36,209 bases of DNA from Bacteroidales bacterium (GTDB lineage Bacteria; Bacteroidota; Bacteroidia; Bacteroidales; JALTDM01): the NCBI GenBank assembly GCA_027074135.1, contig JALTDM010000023.1:1-36209 (forward strand), written 5' to 3'. The notes under the pieces were generated by a model. The model ran no database searches. It saw nothing but the letters and a program-made list of their open reading frames with translations, and was not told the origin of the DNA. The translations under genes were made by a program, and so were the position numbers. Below, in pieces: positions 8,546-16,368 of this stretch (positions are counted from its first letter, which is position 1; each line of letters begins with the position of its first letter).

Positions 8546-10048
8546 TTAATTTATAGTTTGACTTAATGATAACACATCGTTAATATAAGAACCTTTATCC
8601 AACAATGTTGCAGATGCTTTATGCAACACTCCGGTTATAACATCCGGATAAAATCCGACAATCAATATTATTGCACCTAGTACCAACATAGAGAACATTG
8701 CTTGTGGAGTAGGTTTCGTTATTCCCAAATCTGTATCTCTTTTTACAAAATAAATTCTGTTTACTACTCTTAAATAATATATCACTTCTATTAAACTTAT
8801 TGAAAGAATCAAAGCAATAATCAAAAGCATACCGGAATCTGCTGCTGCAGTAAGCACAGCCAATTTACTCCAGAAACCTGCAAATGGTGGGAACCCCACA
8901 ATGGCAAAAGCTCCAAGTGCAAATAAAAATGATGTTACCGGCATCATTTTGCCTACACCATTGAGTTCTGATATATATTTATTTTTAGACTTATAAACTA
9001 AATAGCTACCTGACATGAAAAGTAAAGACTTAATGATAGCATGATTAAACATGAGGAAAAGCGCTGCATAAACACCTTCTTCCTTTCCAATCCCGAATGC
9101 TACCAACACAAGTCCCATTTGTCCAATACTGGAATATGCCAACATCCTTTTAAGCTTTGTTTGACTAAATGCTGCAAATTCAGCAAAAAACATAGTAATT
9201 AAGCCCATCACAATCAGATATTCATAAGTTCCTCCAACTTCAAACAATGTATAAATAAGCCTAATAACAGTGTACAATCCTGCTTTAACCACAATTCCGG
9301 CAAAAGCGGCTCCAACAGGTGCCGGTGCTTGAGAATAAGCATCTGGTGCCCACCCATTCAACGGGAACATTTCGGCTTCAATACCAAATGCTACTAAAAA
9401 TAATACCAGTGCTGTTATTTTATAAACAGGTTTTAATTCATGAGCTTTCACAGCTATATCTGCCATATTTAATGTGCCCAATTGAGAATAAATAATCATT
9501 ATTGCTAAAAGCAAAAATGTTGAAGACAAAGAACCAATAAACAAATACTTAAATGATGCTTCTGCACCGTCTCGATGACGATAATAAGCAGTAAGTCCAT
9601 AAGCAGTGATACCTAAAATTTCGATAAACACAAACAAGTTGAATATATCACCGGTTAAAACTACACCTACAGATGCTGTAATCATCATCATCAGAAGTAA
9701 ATAATACTTCAACGTAGGTTCATAGTCATCATAATCTTCAAAAGTTTGATACCTGTATGAATAAATCCATACAAGCAATCCCATAAACAACATTAATGTT
9801 GCCAAGAAACCACTAAAAGGAGAAAATACTAAATCAATTCCCCAAGGTGGTGTCCATCCGGCAATTACTTCAACTACTCTTCCGTGTTCAATGGTGTAGT
9901 TCAATAAATCTACAGATAAATATAACAAATACAGTATAACTACACCAGGAGTTATTCTCACTAACTCTTTCCATGCCTTTCCCAACAGCGGAATCAAAAA
10001 AGCCGCAAACAATGGGATGGCTATCAATTGTACAGGTGATCCTACCAT
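8546..10048 (-). CDS. MrpD/MnhD-like antiporter subunit (MbxH-like)
   Basis: GDIFNLFVFIEILGITAYGLTAY, FGIEAEMFPLNGWAPDAYSQAPAPV, LKRMLAYSSIGQMGL. Confidence 0.88.
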   Translation of the reverse strand: MVGSPVQLIAIPLFAAFLIPLLGKAWKELVRITPGVVILYLLYLSVDLLNYTIEHGRVVEVIAGWTPPWGIDLVFSPFSGFLATLMLFMGLLVWIYSYRYQTFEDYDDYEPTLKYYLLLMMMITASVGVVLTGDIFNLFVFIEILGITAYGLTAYYRHRDGAEASFKYLFIGSLSSTFLLLAIMIIYSQLGTLNMADIAVKAHELKPVYKITALVLFLVAFGIEAEMFPLNGWAPDAYSQAPAPVGAAFAGIVVKAGLYTVIRLIYTLFEVGGTYEYLIVMGLITMFFAEFAAFSQTKLKRMLAYSSIGQMGLVLVAFGIGKEEGVYAALFLMFNHAIIKSLLFMSGSYLVYKSKNKYISELNGVGKMMPVTSFLFALGAFAIVGFPPFAGFWSKLAVLTAAADSGMLLIIALILSISLIEVIYYLRVVNRIYFVKRDTDLGITKPTPQAMFSMLVLGAIILIVGFYPDVITGVLHKASATLLDKGSYINDVLSLSQTIN

Positions 10049-10419
10049 TTTAAATTCTTTATTTCGTCAATATTAACTGTTTTATGATGTCTGTATAGTC
10101 TGATAACTAATGCCAATGCCACTGCTGTTACTGCAAATCCTATAACAATAGCTGTAAGAACCAATGCTTGTGGCACAGGATCAACCATAGCAGGATTTTT
10201 GTCTATCACAGCAGGTGAAAAAATAGGAGCTGTTCCTCCTTTCAAATACCCAATTGAAACTAATAATAAATTTATACCAGAATCAACAATGGACAATCCG
10301 ATTAGAATTTTAATTAAAGACCTTTTTACCAATGCGGCATAAAGCCCAATTAATATCAAAGCTATTGCCGTACCGTAAAAGGTCACCGTCAACAGATCCA
10401 GATTACTTCCTAAACTCAT
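10042..10419 (-). CDS. MrpC/MnhC (NuoK-like) antiporter subunit (MbxG-like)
   Basis: 125 aa; IGLSIVDSGINLLLVSIGYLKGGTAPIF ... DPVPQALVLTAIVIGFAVTAVALALVIRLY. Confidence 0.9.
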   Translation of the reverse strand: MSLGSNLDLLTVTFYGTAIALILIGLYAALVKRSLIKILIGLSIVDSGINLLLVSIGYLKGGTAPIFSPAVIDKNPAMVDPVPQALVLTAIVIGFAVTAVALALVIRLYRHHKTVNIDEIKNLKW

Positions 10420-10422
10420 AAC

Positions 10423-11127
10423 TTATGATTTTTTATATTCTTTTTCGTTTAACATAGTGTAAAGCACTCCTGTTAATTCAGCTCCAACCTTAAAACCTAC
10501 TGCAATGTAAATTATAGGTATAATTCCTCCACTAAACAGGTCATTTATTGTTCCGATAGGTAAAAAATTTTCCAAAAAAGTTTTCCCTAAAATTAAACCA
10601 GTCAAACCTAAAGAAGCAAACGTAAGTCCGGCTAACGATTCCACCCATGTTAAAACTCCATGACTTACTTTATAATCATGGTATGCCAACAACATTAATA
10701 AAAATCCCGTAGCGATAATTGTTCCACCTTGAAAACCTCCCCCTGGAGATAAATGTCCATGTATAAAAACATAAGCTCCAAGAAGTAGTATTGGAGCAAA
10801 TAATAAATGTGCTCCAGACCTTACAATAGTACTTGCATTAAAAAGTACAGCTTCCCCATGTGCTTTCCTTCTATACAAAACACTACCCAAAGCAGTAGCT
10901 GCCAGAAATAAAACGGTAACTTCACCTAGAGTATCAAATCCTCTGAAGTTTACAACTATTGAAGTTACACTATTTGAGACATGAAGGTCATTTTTTGATT
11001 TATCCAAATAAAAGTCCCTTACATTTTCCCCTTGGAATCTATTTTCACCAAATTTTATTTGAGAAAAAACGTCAACCAAATAATAAGCAACCACAGCCAA
11101 TAATATAAGAACTATAACTTTTTTCAT
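10423..11127 (-). CDS. MrpB-like subunit, apparently MbhE + MbhF fused
   Basis: N-terminal NFRGFDTLGEVTVLFLAATALGSVLYR (MbhE/MrpA C-terminal type) then GAHLLFAPILLLGAYVFIHGHLSPGGGFQGGTIIATGFLLM (MrpB domain). Confidence 0.85.
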   Translation of the reverse strand: MKKVIVLILLAVVAYYLVDVFSQIKFGENRFQGENVRDFYLDKSKNDLHVSNSVTSIVVNFRGFDTLGEVTVLFLAATALGSVLYRRKAHGEAVLFNASTIVRSGAHLLFAPILLLGAYVFIHGHLSPGGGFQGGTIIATGFLLMLLAYHDYKVSHGVLTWVESLAGLTFASLGLTGLILGKTFLENFLPIGTINDLFSGGIIPIIYIAVGFKVGAELTGVLYTMLNEKEYKKS

Positions 11128-11411
11128 TTTTTAATGATTTTATTTCCTATTTTAACATGTCTTTTATCTTCGTGCCTTTCGGTATTACGAATAGTAATAA
11201 CAAAAACAATTGTAGTCAAAGCAACACCTATAGCCGCTTCTGTAAGCGCTACATCAGGAGCTTGTAACACATAAAAGAAAATAGAAAGAATAAGGCTTAT
11301 TACAGATGTTGCAATTACGGCATAGAGCAAATCTTTTTGTATAACTGCATATATTGCAGCACCTATTTGCAATATTGCCATTATAATGATACTGATAGTT
11401 AAAATATCCAT
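11124..11411 (-). CDS. MbhD-like / MrpA C-terminal (DUF4040-type) subunit
   Basis: 95 aa; QKDLLYAVIATSVISLILSIFFYVLQAPDVALTEAAIGVALTTIVFVITI. Confidence 0.85.
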   Translation of the reverse strand: MDILTISIIIMAILQIGAAIYAVIQKDLLYAVIATSVISLILSIFFYVLQAPDVALTEAAIGVALTTIVFVITIRNTERHEDKRHVKIGNKIIKK

Positions 11412-11422
11412 AATTCGACCTC

Positions 11423-11776
11423 CTAATTATTTTCGTTACGTTCTACAACTTCTTTATATGCATCCAAATCCTCTTCTTTACCTTTAAAGAAAGGTTTAAT
11501 TTTAGATTTATAAGCACTTCTTGCCAAAGCATGTGAACTAATCGGATTTGATAAAGCTATAAAAATTACCAAAATCAAAGATTTCCAAAACCAATCTGGT
11601 TGAATTAGCCCTACACCTATAATTAATGACATGCCTCCAAGAGTGGTAGCTTTAGTTCCGGCTTGAAGTCTATTATATACATCTGGCATACGATATATAC
11701 CTAATGCACCTAAAAATAAGAAAATGCTACCTATTATAATTAATATTAAACCGAGAATTTCCAATATTTGATTCAT
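11423..11776 (-). CDS. MrpG/MnhG antiporter subunit (MbxC-like)
   Basis: 117 aa; LGIYRMPDVYNRLQAGTKATTLGGMSLIIGVGL ... NPISSHALARSAYK. Confidence 0.9.
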   Translation of the reverse strand: MNQILEILGLILIIIGSIFLFLGALGIYRMPDVYNRLQAGTKATTLGGMSLIIGVGLIQPDWFWKSLILVIFIALSNPISSHALARSAYKSKIKPFFKGKEEDLDAYKEVVERNENN

Positions 11777-12042
11777 AACGCGTCCTCCAAATATCTAGCA
11801 ATTACTAATACACCTACAAAACCTAAAACACCGTAAACTAATGCAACATCAAGGTAAATAAATCTTTGGTACAAATATCCCAATAAGACCAAAGCTCCAA
11901 CCCCAATGGTAGTAAGAGTATCCACGGCTACCGTCCTGTCTGCAGCAGTCGGACCTTTTATAAATCTGATGAATCCAAAAATCATCGCTAATATTATAAA
12001 CCCGAATGCAACTAAAATCGTAATGTCCTTAAATGCTTCCAT
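11773..12042 (-). CDS. MrpF/MnhF antiporter subunit (MbxB-like)
   Basis: 89 aa; RFIKGPTAADRTVAVDTLTTIGVGALVLL ... DVALVYGVLGFVGVLVIARYLE. Confidence 0.9.
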   Translation of the reverse strand: MEAFKDITILVAFGFIILAMIFGFIRFIKGPTAADRTVAVDTLTTIGVGALVLLGYLYQRFIYLDVALVYGVLGFVGVLVIARYLEDAL

Positions 12043-12578
12043 TATTCAAAAATTTTTAACAATATTTTTTCGAAAGTTTCAGCTATATCCTTAAAAGCTT
12101 GTTCCGGATCTGTATTTTTAACATCAATCCAGTGTATATAAATATAATCATCAACAATATCTACAGACAATGTACCGGGAGTAAGGGTTATACTATTTGC
12201 CAAAACCATTTTTGCATAATTAGTTTTCAGCTTTGTTCTAATTTTAACAATACCCGGATTTATCGGCAAAGAAGGCGAAATAACTCTGCGTGCCACATCA
12301 AAGTTTGCCTTAATCATTTCAATAATGAAAACAATTATATACTTAATTACGTTATATAGCTTTCCCGGAGCTAAAAACGAAAAAGTACAACAATCAAAAA
12401 ACCTTAACGTAAATAAGGCGACTAACATAGTTGTCGCAGCACCTACCAGCACTTCTTGTATTTCTAATGTTGATGTAAATGCCAACCAAACAAGGAAAAG
12501 CAACGCCCAACTTAAAAAGAAGTGCATCACCTTAGCCGAAAATGTACTCTCTTTCATAAAATTTTGTGTTATTAGCAA
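12042..12578 (-). CDS. MrpE/MnhE antiporter subunit (MbxA-like), first gene of the operon
   Basis: 178 aa; ITLTPGTLSVDIVDDYIYIHWIDVKNTDPEQAFKDIAETFEKILLKIF. Confidence 0.9.
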   Translation of the reverse strand: MLITQNFMKESTFSAKVMHFFLSWALLFLVWLAFTSTLEIQEVLVGAATTMLVALFTLRFFDCCTFSFLAPGKLYNVIKYIIVFIIEMIKANFDVARRVISPSLPINPGIVKIRTKLKTNYAKMVLANSITLTPGTLSVDIVDDYIYIHWIDVKNTDPEQAFKDIAETFEKILLKIFE

Positions 12579-12801
12579 TTATTTTTTCGGCATAAATATA
12601 ATTCTTTACAGAAATCAAAAAAGTGTTTTATAACAAATTTTATTTTATATAAACTTTAAGATGCCTAAAATCCGCAAAATACCGTAAAACAGAACATGTT
12701 CAAACATTAAACCCTACGCAAATAATACTTAAAAACATTTAACGTAAAAACCCTAATAGTTAAAAACCTTAAAACAAAAATTATTTACTATAAAAAAAAT
12801 G

Positions 12802-12809
12802 TACTTTTG
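12802..12809 (+). promoter_or_regulatory. Bacteroidetes-type -7 element (TAnnTTTG) for the M16 protease gene
   Basis: tacttttg, 18 and 28 nt upstream of the two ATGs at 12828/12838; no strong -33 element. Confidence 0.55.
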
Positions 12810-12837
12810 TGATTGGAATAAAAAAAAATGAAAAAAA

Positions 12838-15657
12838 ATGAAAAAATTAATTACTAATGCTTTTTTACCATTATTATTAATTCTGTTCTCATTCGGAGCG
12901 GTGGCCCAAGATTTTAGAATGTCCGACAAACTGCCGCAAGATCCTAATGTTATAACAGGTAAACTAGACAATGGTATAACTTATTATGTAAAACACAATT
13001 CAGAACCGAAAAATAGAGCGAGTCTTATGCTTGTGGTCAATGCGGGTTCCGTGCTGGAAGATGACGACCAACAAGGATTAGCTCACTTTTGTGAACACAT
13101 GGCTTTCAACGGAACAAAAAATTTTCCCAAACACAAATTGATTCAATTTCTAGAATCCATAGGCATGAAATTCGGTGCGGACTTGAATGCTTATACTTCA
13201 TTTGACGAAACAGTATACACAATAGAAGTTCCGCTAGATACTATTTCAAATCTGGATACCGGTTTAATGATTTTAAATGACTGGGCACATAATGTTTCAT
13301 ACGAAACTGAAGAAATAAATAAAGAAAGAGGGGTTATTCATGAAGAATGGCGTTTGGGTAGAGGGGCTCAAGATCGCTTAATGAGAAAAACATTCCCGAC
13401 AATGCTTTACGGCTCAAAATATGCCCAAAGAATTCCAATAGGTAAACCTGAAATTTTTGATAAATGCCCACCAGATAACTTAAGAAGATTTTATAACGAT
13501 TGGTATAGGCCTGATTTAGAGGCAGTAATAGTTGTTGGAGATTTTGATGCAAAAAAAGTAGCAGAACAAGTAAAAAAATTATTCTCTCAAATACCAAAGC
13601 GGACACAAGAAAGACCTAGAGTTTATCCTCCGATACCAGGACATAAAGATATAAAAGTAAAAGTAGCAACCGACCCGGAAACTCCTTACTCCATGATAGA
13701 AATTCTTTACAAATTGCCTATGGAAAAAACTGTTACTTATGCCGATTACAAAAAAGATCTCGCAAAAAATTTGTTTAACGTAATGATTAATCAACGTTTA
13801 CAAGAAAAAACTATCAAACCGGAATGTCCATATAATATGGCTTTCTCATTTTACTCACATTTATTAGGTAAAAGAGACGCTTTTATGTCTTATGCTATTG
13901 CCAAGAACAACAAAATCACGGAAGCATTAAAGACTGTCTTAGAAGAAAATCAAAGAGTAAAGCAACACGGGTTCACTCCCAGTGAATTGGACAGGGCTAA
14001 AAAAACGTTACTCAAACAAATTGAAAAACAATATAACGAAAGGAACAAAACTAAATCTGACATTTTTATTTCACAATATCACCAAAATTTCGGTATAACT
14101 CATGAACCGATTTTGTCTCTTGAACAAGAATACAATATTTCAAAAAAACTTGTACCCGACATTAAATTAGAAGATGTAAACAAGTTTGCAAAACAATGGA
14201 TAATAGATTCAAACATGGTGGTTATTGTTACTGCACCAGAAAAGAAAGGTGTAAAAGTTCCTACAGAAGATGAAGTATTAAAAATTGTACAAGAAGTAAA
14301 AAAAGAAAAATTGGCACCATATAAAGATGAAGCCGTTAATAAACCATTAATCAGCGAAACAATAAAACCAGGAAAGGTTGTAAAAAAAGAAAAAGATAAA
14401 AAAACCGGAACAATTACTTGGACTTTAAGTAACGGAATAAAAGTAGTATTAAAACCAACCGACTTTAAAGATGATGATGTTGAAATGAGTTCATACAGTG
14501 AGGGCGGATATTCATCATATTCATTAGAAGATAATGTTTCTGCAAGAATTGCAGATGATGTTATTTTGGAAAGCGGAGTTGGAGATTTTAACAAAGTACA
14601 ACTTACAAAATACCTATCTGATAAACAAGTAAGTGTTACTCCTTATATAGGTTTAAATTTTGAAGGCATAAAAGGAACAAGTACTGTAACTGACTTTGAA
14701 ACAATGCTTCAACTAACATACCTTTACTTCATGCATCCACGCTACGACAAAGAAGCTTATGAAGCATATATGGAAAAGACTAAAGATTTCTTAAAAAACA
14801 AATCTAATGACCCTCAATCAGTTTGGAGCGACAGCATAAATATGGTATTACACAGTAGGAGCAAATATGTAGAACCGTTAACACTGGATTTATTGAAAAA
14901 AGCAGATTATAAAAAAGTTCACAAAATCTACCGTGAAAGATTTGAAGATCCTGCAAGTTTCACATTTACCTTTGTCGGCAACATAGATGTTAAAAAAATG
15001 AAACCTCTTATTGAAAAATATTTAGGTGGACTCCCTGCTGACAAAAAAGATGAAAAATTTAAAGATGTTGGAGCACAATTACCTGTAGGGGAAGTCGTAA
15101 AATCAATAGCCCAAAAGGGTACTGACCAAAAGAGCTTAGATTATATGGTATATACAGGAAACGCAGAATATTCATTAGAAAACGCATTACTAATGAAAGC
15201 TGTATCAGAAATTTTCACGGATCGTTTACTGGATTCTATTAGAGAAGAAAAGGCCATAACATACAGCATATCAGCACATGCAGGTTACTCACTATTTCCT
15301 AAAAATCAATATGGTATTTATATTTTCTTTAGCTGTGCTCCTGACACTGTAGATTATATAGTAGAAAATATCAAGCAAATTGCCACAAGTCTGAAGAATG
15401 TAAAAAATATTAGTGATAATGATTTTAAGAAAACAATAGAAAAATTAGATAAAGAATATGAAGTAAATATTAGGGATAATAAATATTGGTTATACCAATT
15501 GGAAAAATATGAAAAATTAGGGCAATACCCCGATTTTGTAACCCGATACAATTCAATAATAAAAAGTTTAACAAAAGAAAAAATAGCCGAAGCTGCAAAA
15601 CGTTTCTTGAATAATAACAGCTATGCGGTAATATCGCTACAACCCGAGAAAAAATAA
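12838..15657 (+). CDS. M16 family zinc metallopeptidase (pitrilysin-like), secreted
   Basis: Signal peptide MKKLITNAFLPLLLILFSFGAVAQ; inverted zinc motif in GLAHFCEHMAFNGTKNFP; two M16 halves. Confidence 0.92.
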   Translation: MKKLITNAFLPLLLILFSFGAVAQDFRMSDKLPQDPNVITGKLDNGITYYVKHNSEPKNRASLMLVVNAGSVLEDDDQQGLAHFCEHMAFNGTKNFPKHKLIQFLESIGMKFGADLNAYTSFDETVYTIEVPLDTISNLDTGLMILNDWAHNVSYETEEINKERGVIHEEWRLGRGAQDRLMRKTFPTMLYGSKYAQRIPIGKPEIFDKCPPDNLRRFYNDWYRPDLEAVIVVGDFDAKKVAEQVKKLFSQIPKRTQERPRVYPPIPGHKDIKVKVATDPETPYSMIEILYKLPMEKTVTYADYKKDLAKNLFNVMINQRLQEKTIKPECPYNMAFSFYSHLLGKRDAFMSYAIAKNNKITEALKTVLEENQRVKQHGFTPSELDRAKKTLLKQIEKQYNERNKTKSDIFISQYHQNFGITHEPILSLEQEYNISKKLVPDIKLEDVNKFAKQWIIDSNMVVIVTAPEKKGVKVPTEDEVLKIVQEVKKEKLAPYKDEAVNKPLISETIKPGKVVKKEKDKKTGTITWTLSNGIKVVLKPTDFKDDDVEMSSYSEGGYSSYSLEDNVSARIADDVILESGVGDFNKVQLTKYLSDKQVSVTPYIGLNFEGIKGTSTVTDFETMLQLTYLYFMHPRYDKEAYEAYMEKTKDFLKNKSNDPQSVWSDSINMVLHSRSKYVEPLTLDLLKKADYKKVHKIYRERFEDPASFTFTFVGNIDVKKMKPLIEKYLGGLPADKKDEKFKDVGAQLPVGEVVKSIAQKGTDQKSLDYMVYTGNAEYSLENALLMKAVSEIFTDRLLDSIREEKAITYSISAHAGYSLFPKNQYGIYIFFSCAPDTVDYIVENIKQIATSLKNVKNISDNDFKKTIEKLDKEYEVNIRDNKYWLYQLEKYEKLGQYPDFVTRYNSIIKSLTKEKIAEAAKRFLNNNSYAVISLQPEKK

Positions 15658-15678
15658 AAAGGAGTAATAAATAAAAAA

Positions 15679-15703
15679 GGGGCTGTATGAAATGGACAGC
15701 CCC
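15679..15703 (+). terminator. Rho-independent terminator of the M16 gene, possibly bidirectional
   Basis: ggggctgt / acagcccc stem flanked by A6 and T6. Confidence 0.85.
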
Positions 15704-15757
15704 TTTTTTATATTAACAAGTTTTATTTTACCGAACTTATATACAAAATCCGGTAAT

Positions 15758-16174
15758 CTAATCTCCAAAAAAATCAAAAAGCCATTCTTTTATTTCATCA
15801 CGACTGCGGCGGAATGCTTCTAATTTTTCTTCGTCAGTTCCTTGTGTTCCTGACGGATCTTTAAATTCCTTGTGTACATAATTCTTGCCTCCAGGAAAAA
15901 ACGGACAAGTTTCTTTTGCATTATCACAAACTGTTATCACATAATCAAATGTATCATTCTCAAACTCATATACTGTTTTTGACTGATGGTGTGAAATATC
16001 TATTCCTAATTCTGACATCGCTTTTATTGCAAACAGTTTTACAAAAGTAGCCTCTGTACCAGCACTATATGCATTAAGTTTATCTCCGAAAAAATAATTA
16101 GCCAATCCTTCTGCCATTTGAGATCTAGCAGAATTATGAGTGCATATAAATAATACTTTCAATTTATCAGTCAT
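15758..16174 (-). CDS. arsC: arsenate reductase ArsC (thioredoxin-coupled type) / low-MW protein-tyrosine-phosphatase fold
   Basis: VLFICTHNSARSQMAEGLAN P-loop; VCDNAKETCPFFPGGKNYVHKEFKDPSGT. ATG at 16174 preferred over the ORF-track TTG at 16180. Confidence 0.88.
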   Translation of the reverse strand: MTDKLKVLFICTHNSARSQMAEGLANYFFGDKLNAYSAGTEATFVKLFAIKAMSELGIDISHHQSKTVYEFENDTFDYVITVCDNAKETCPFFPGGKNYVHKEFKDPSGTQGTDEEKLEAFRRSRDEIKEWLFDFFGD

Positions 16175-16176
16175 AT

Positions 16177-16368
16177 TCAAGATATTTTATTTGTAGTTAT
16201 GTGGTTTATTTTCCCGTTCTTTAAATCTTTTAGTTGGCATGTAGAATTACCACACATACTGCATGGATTAACATCTTTTCTAAACAACCCAACAACCTTC
16301 CACAGCTGCCTGAAAGCTAAACTGAAAGCGACAAAAACTATTATCCACGCAACTATATCATAAATCAT
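16177..16368 (-). CDS. FeoB-associated Cys-rich membrane protein
   Basis: 63 aa MIYDIVAWIIVFVAFSLAFRQLWKVVGLFRKDVNPCSMCGNSTCQLKDLK...: one TM then CxxCxxxxC. Start overlaps the feoB stop (ATGA). The tool's 107-aa N-terminus is feoB read out of frame. Confidence 0.8.
   Translation of the reverse strand: MIYDIVAWIIVFVAFSLAFRQLWKVVGLFRKDVNPCSMCGNSTCQLKDLKNGKINHITTNKIS

Noticed and set aside
1675-12578. Calling the operon a NiFe hydrogenase (Mbh/Ech) or canonical complex I
   Set aside because: The NuoD-like subunit lacks the fourth Cys ligand (CxxE), and the operon has the Mrp module and lacks NuoE/F/G, NuoA, NuoJ and NuoN.
8546-12578. Stand-alone Mrp Na+/H+ antiporter operon
   Set aside because: No full-length MrpA; the Mrp-like genes run without a break into NuoH/B/C/D homologs, so they belong to one complex.
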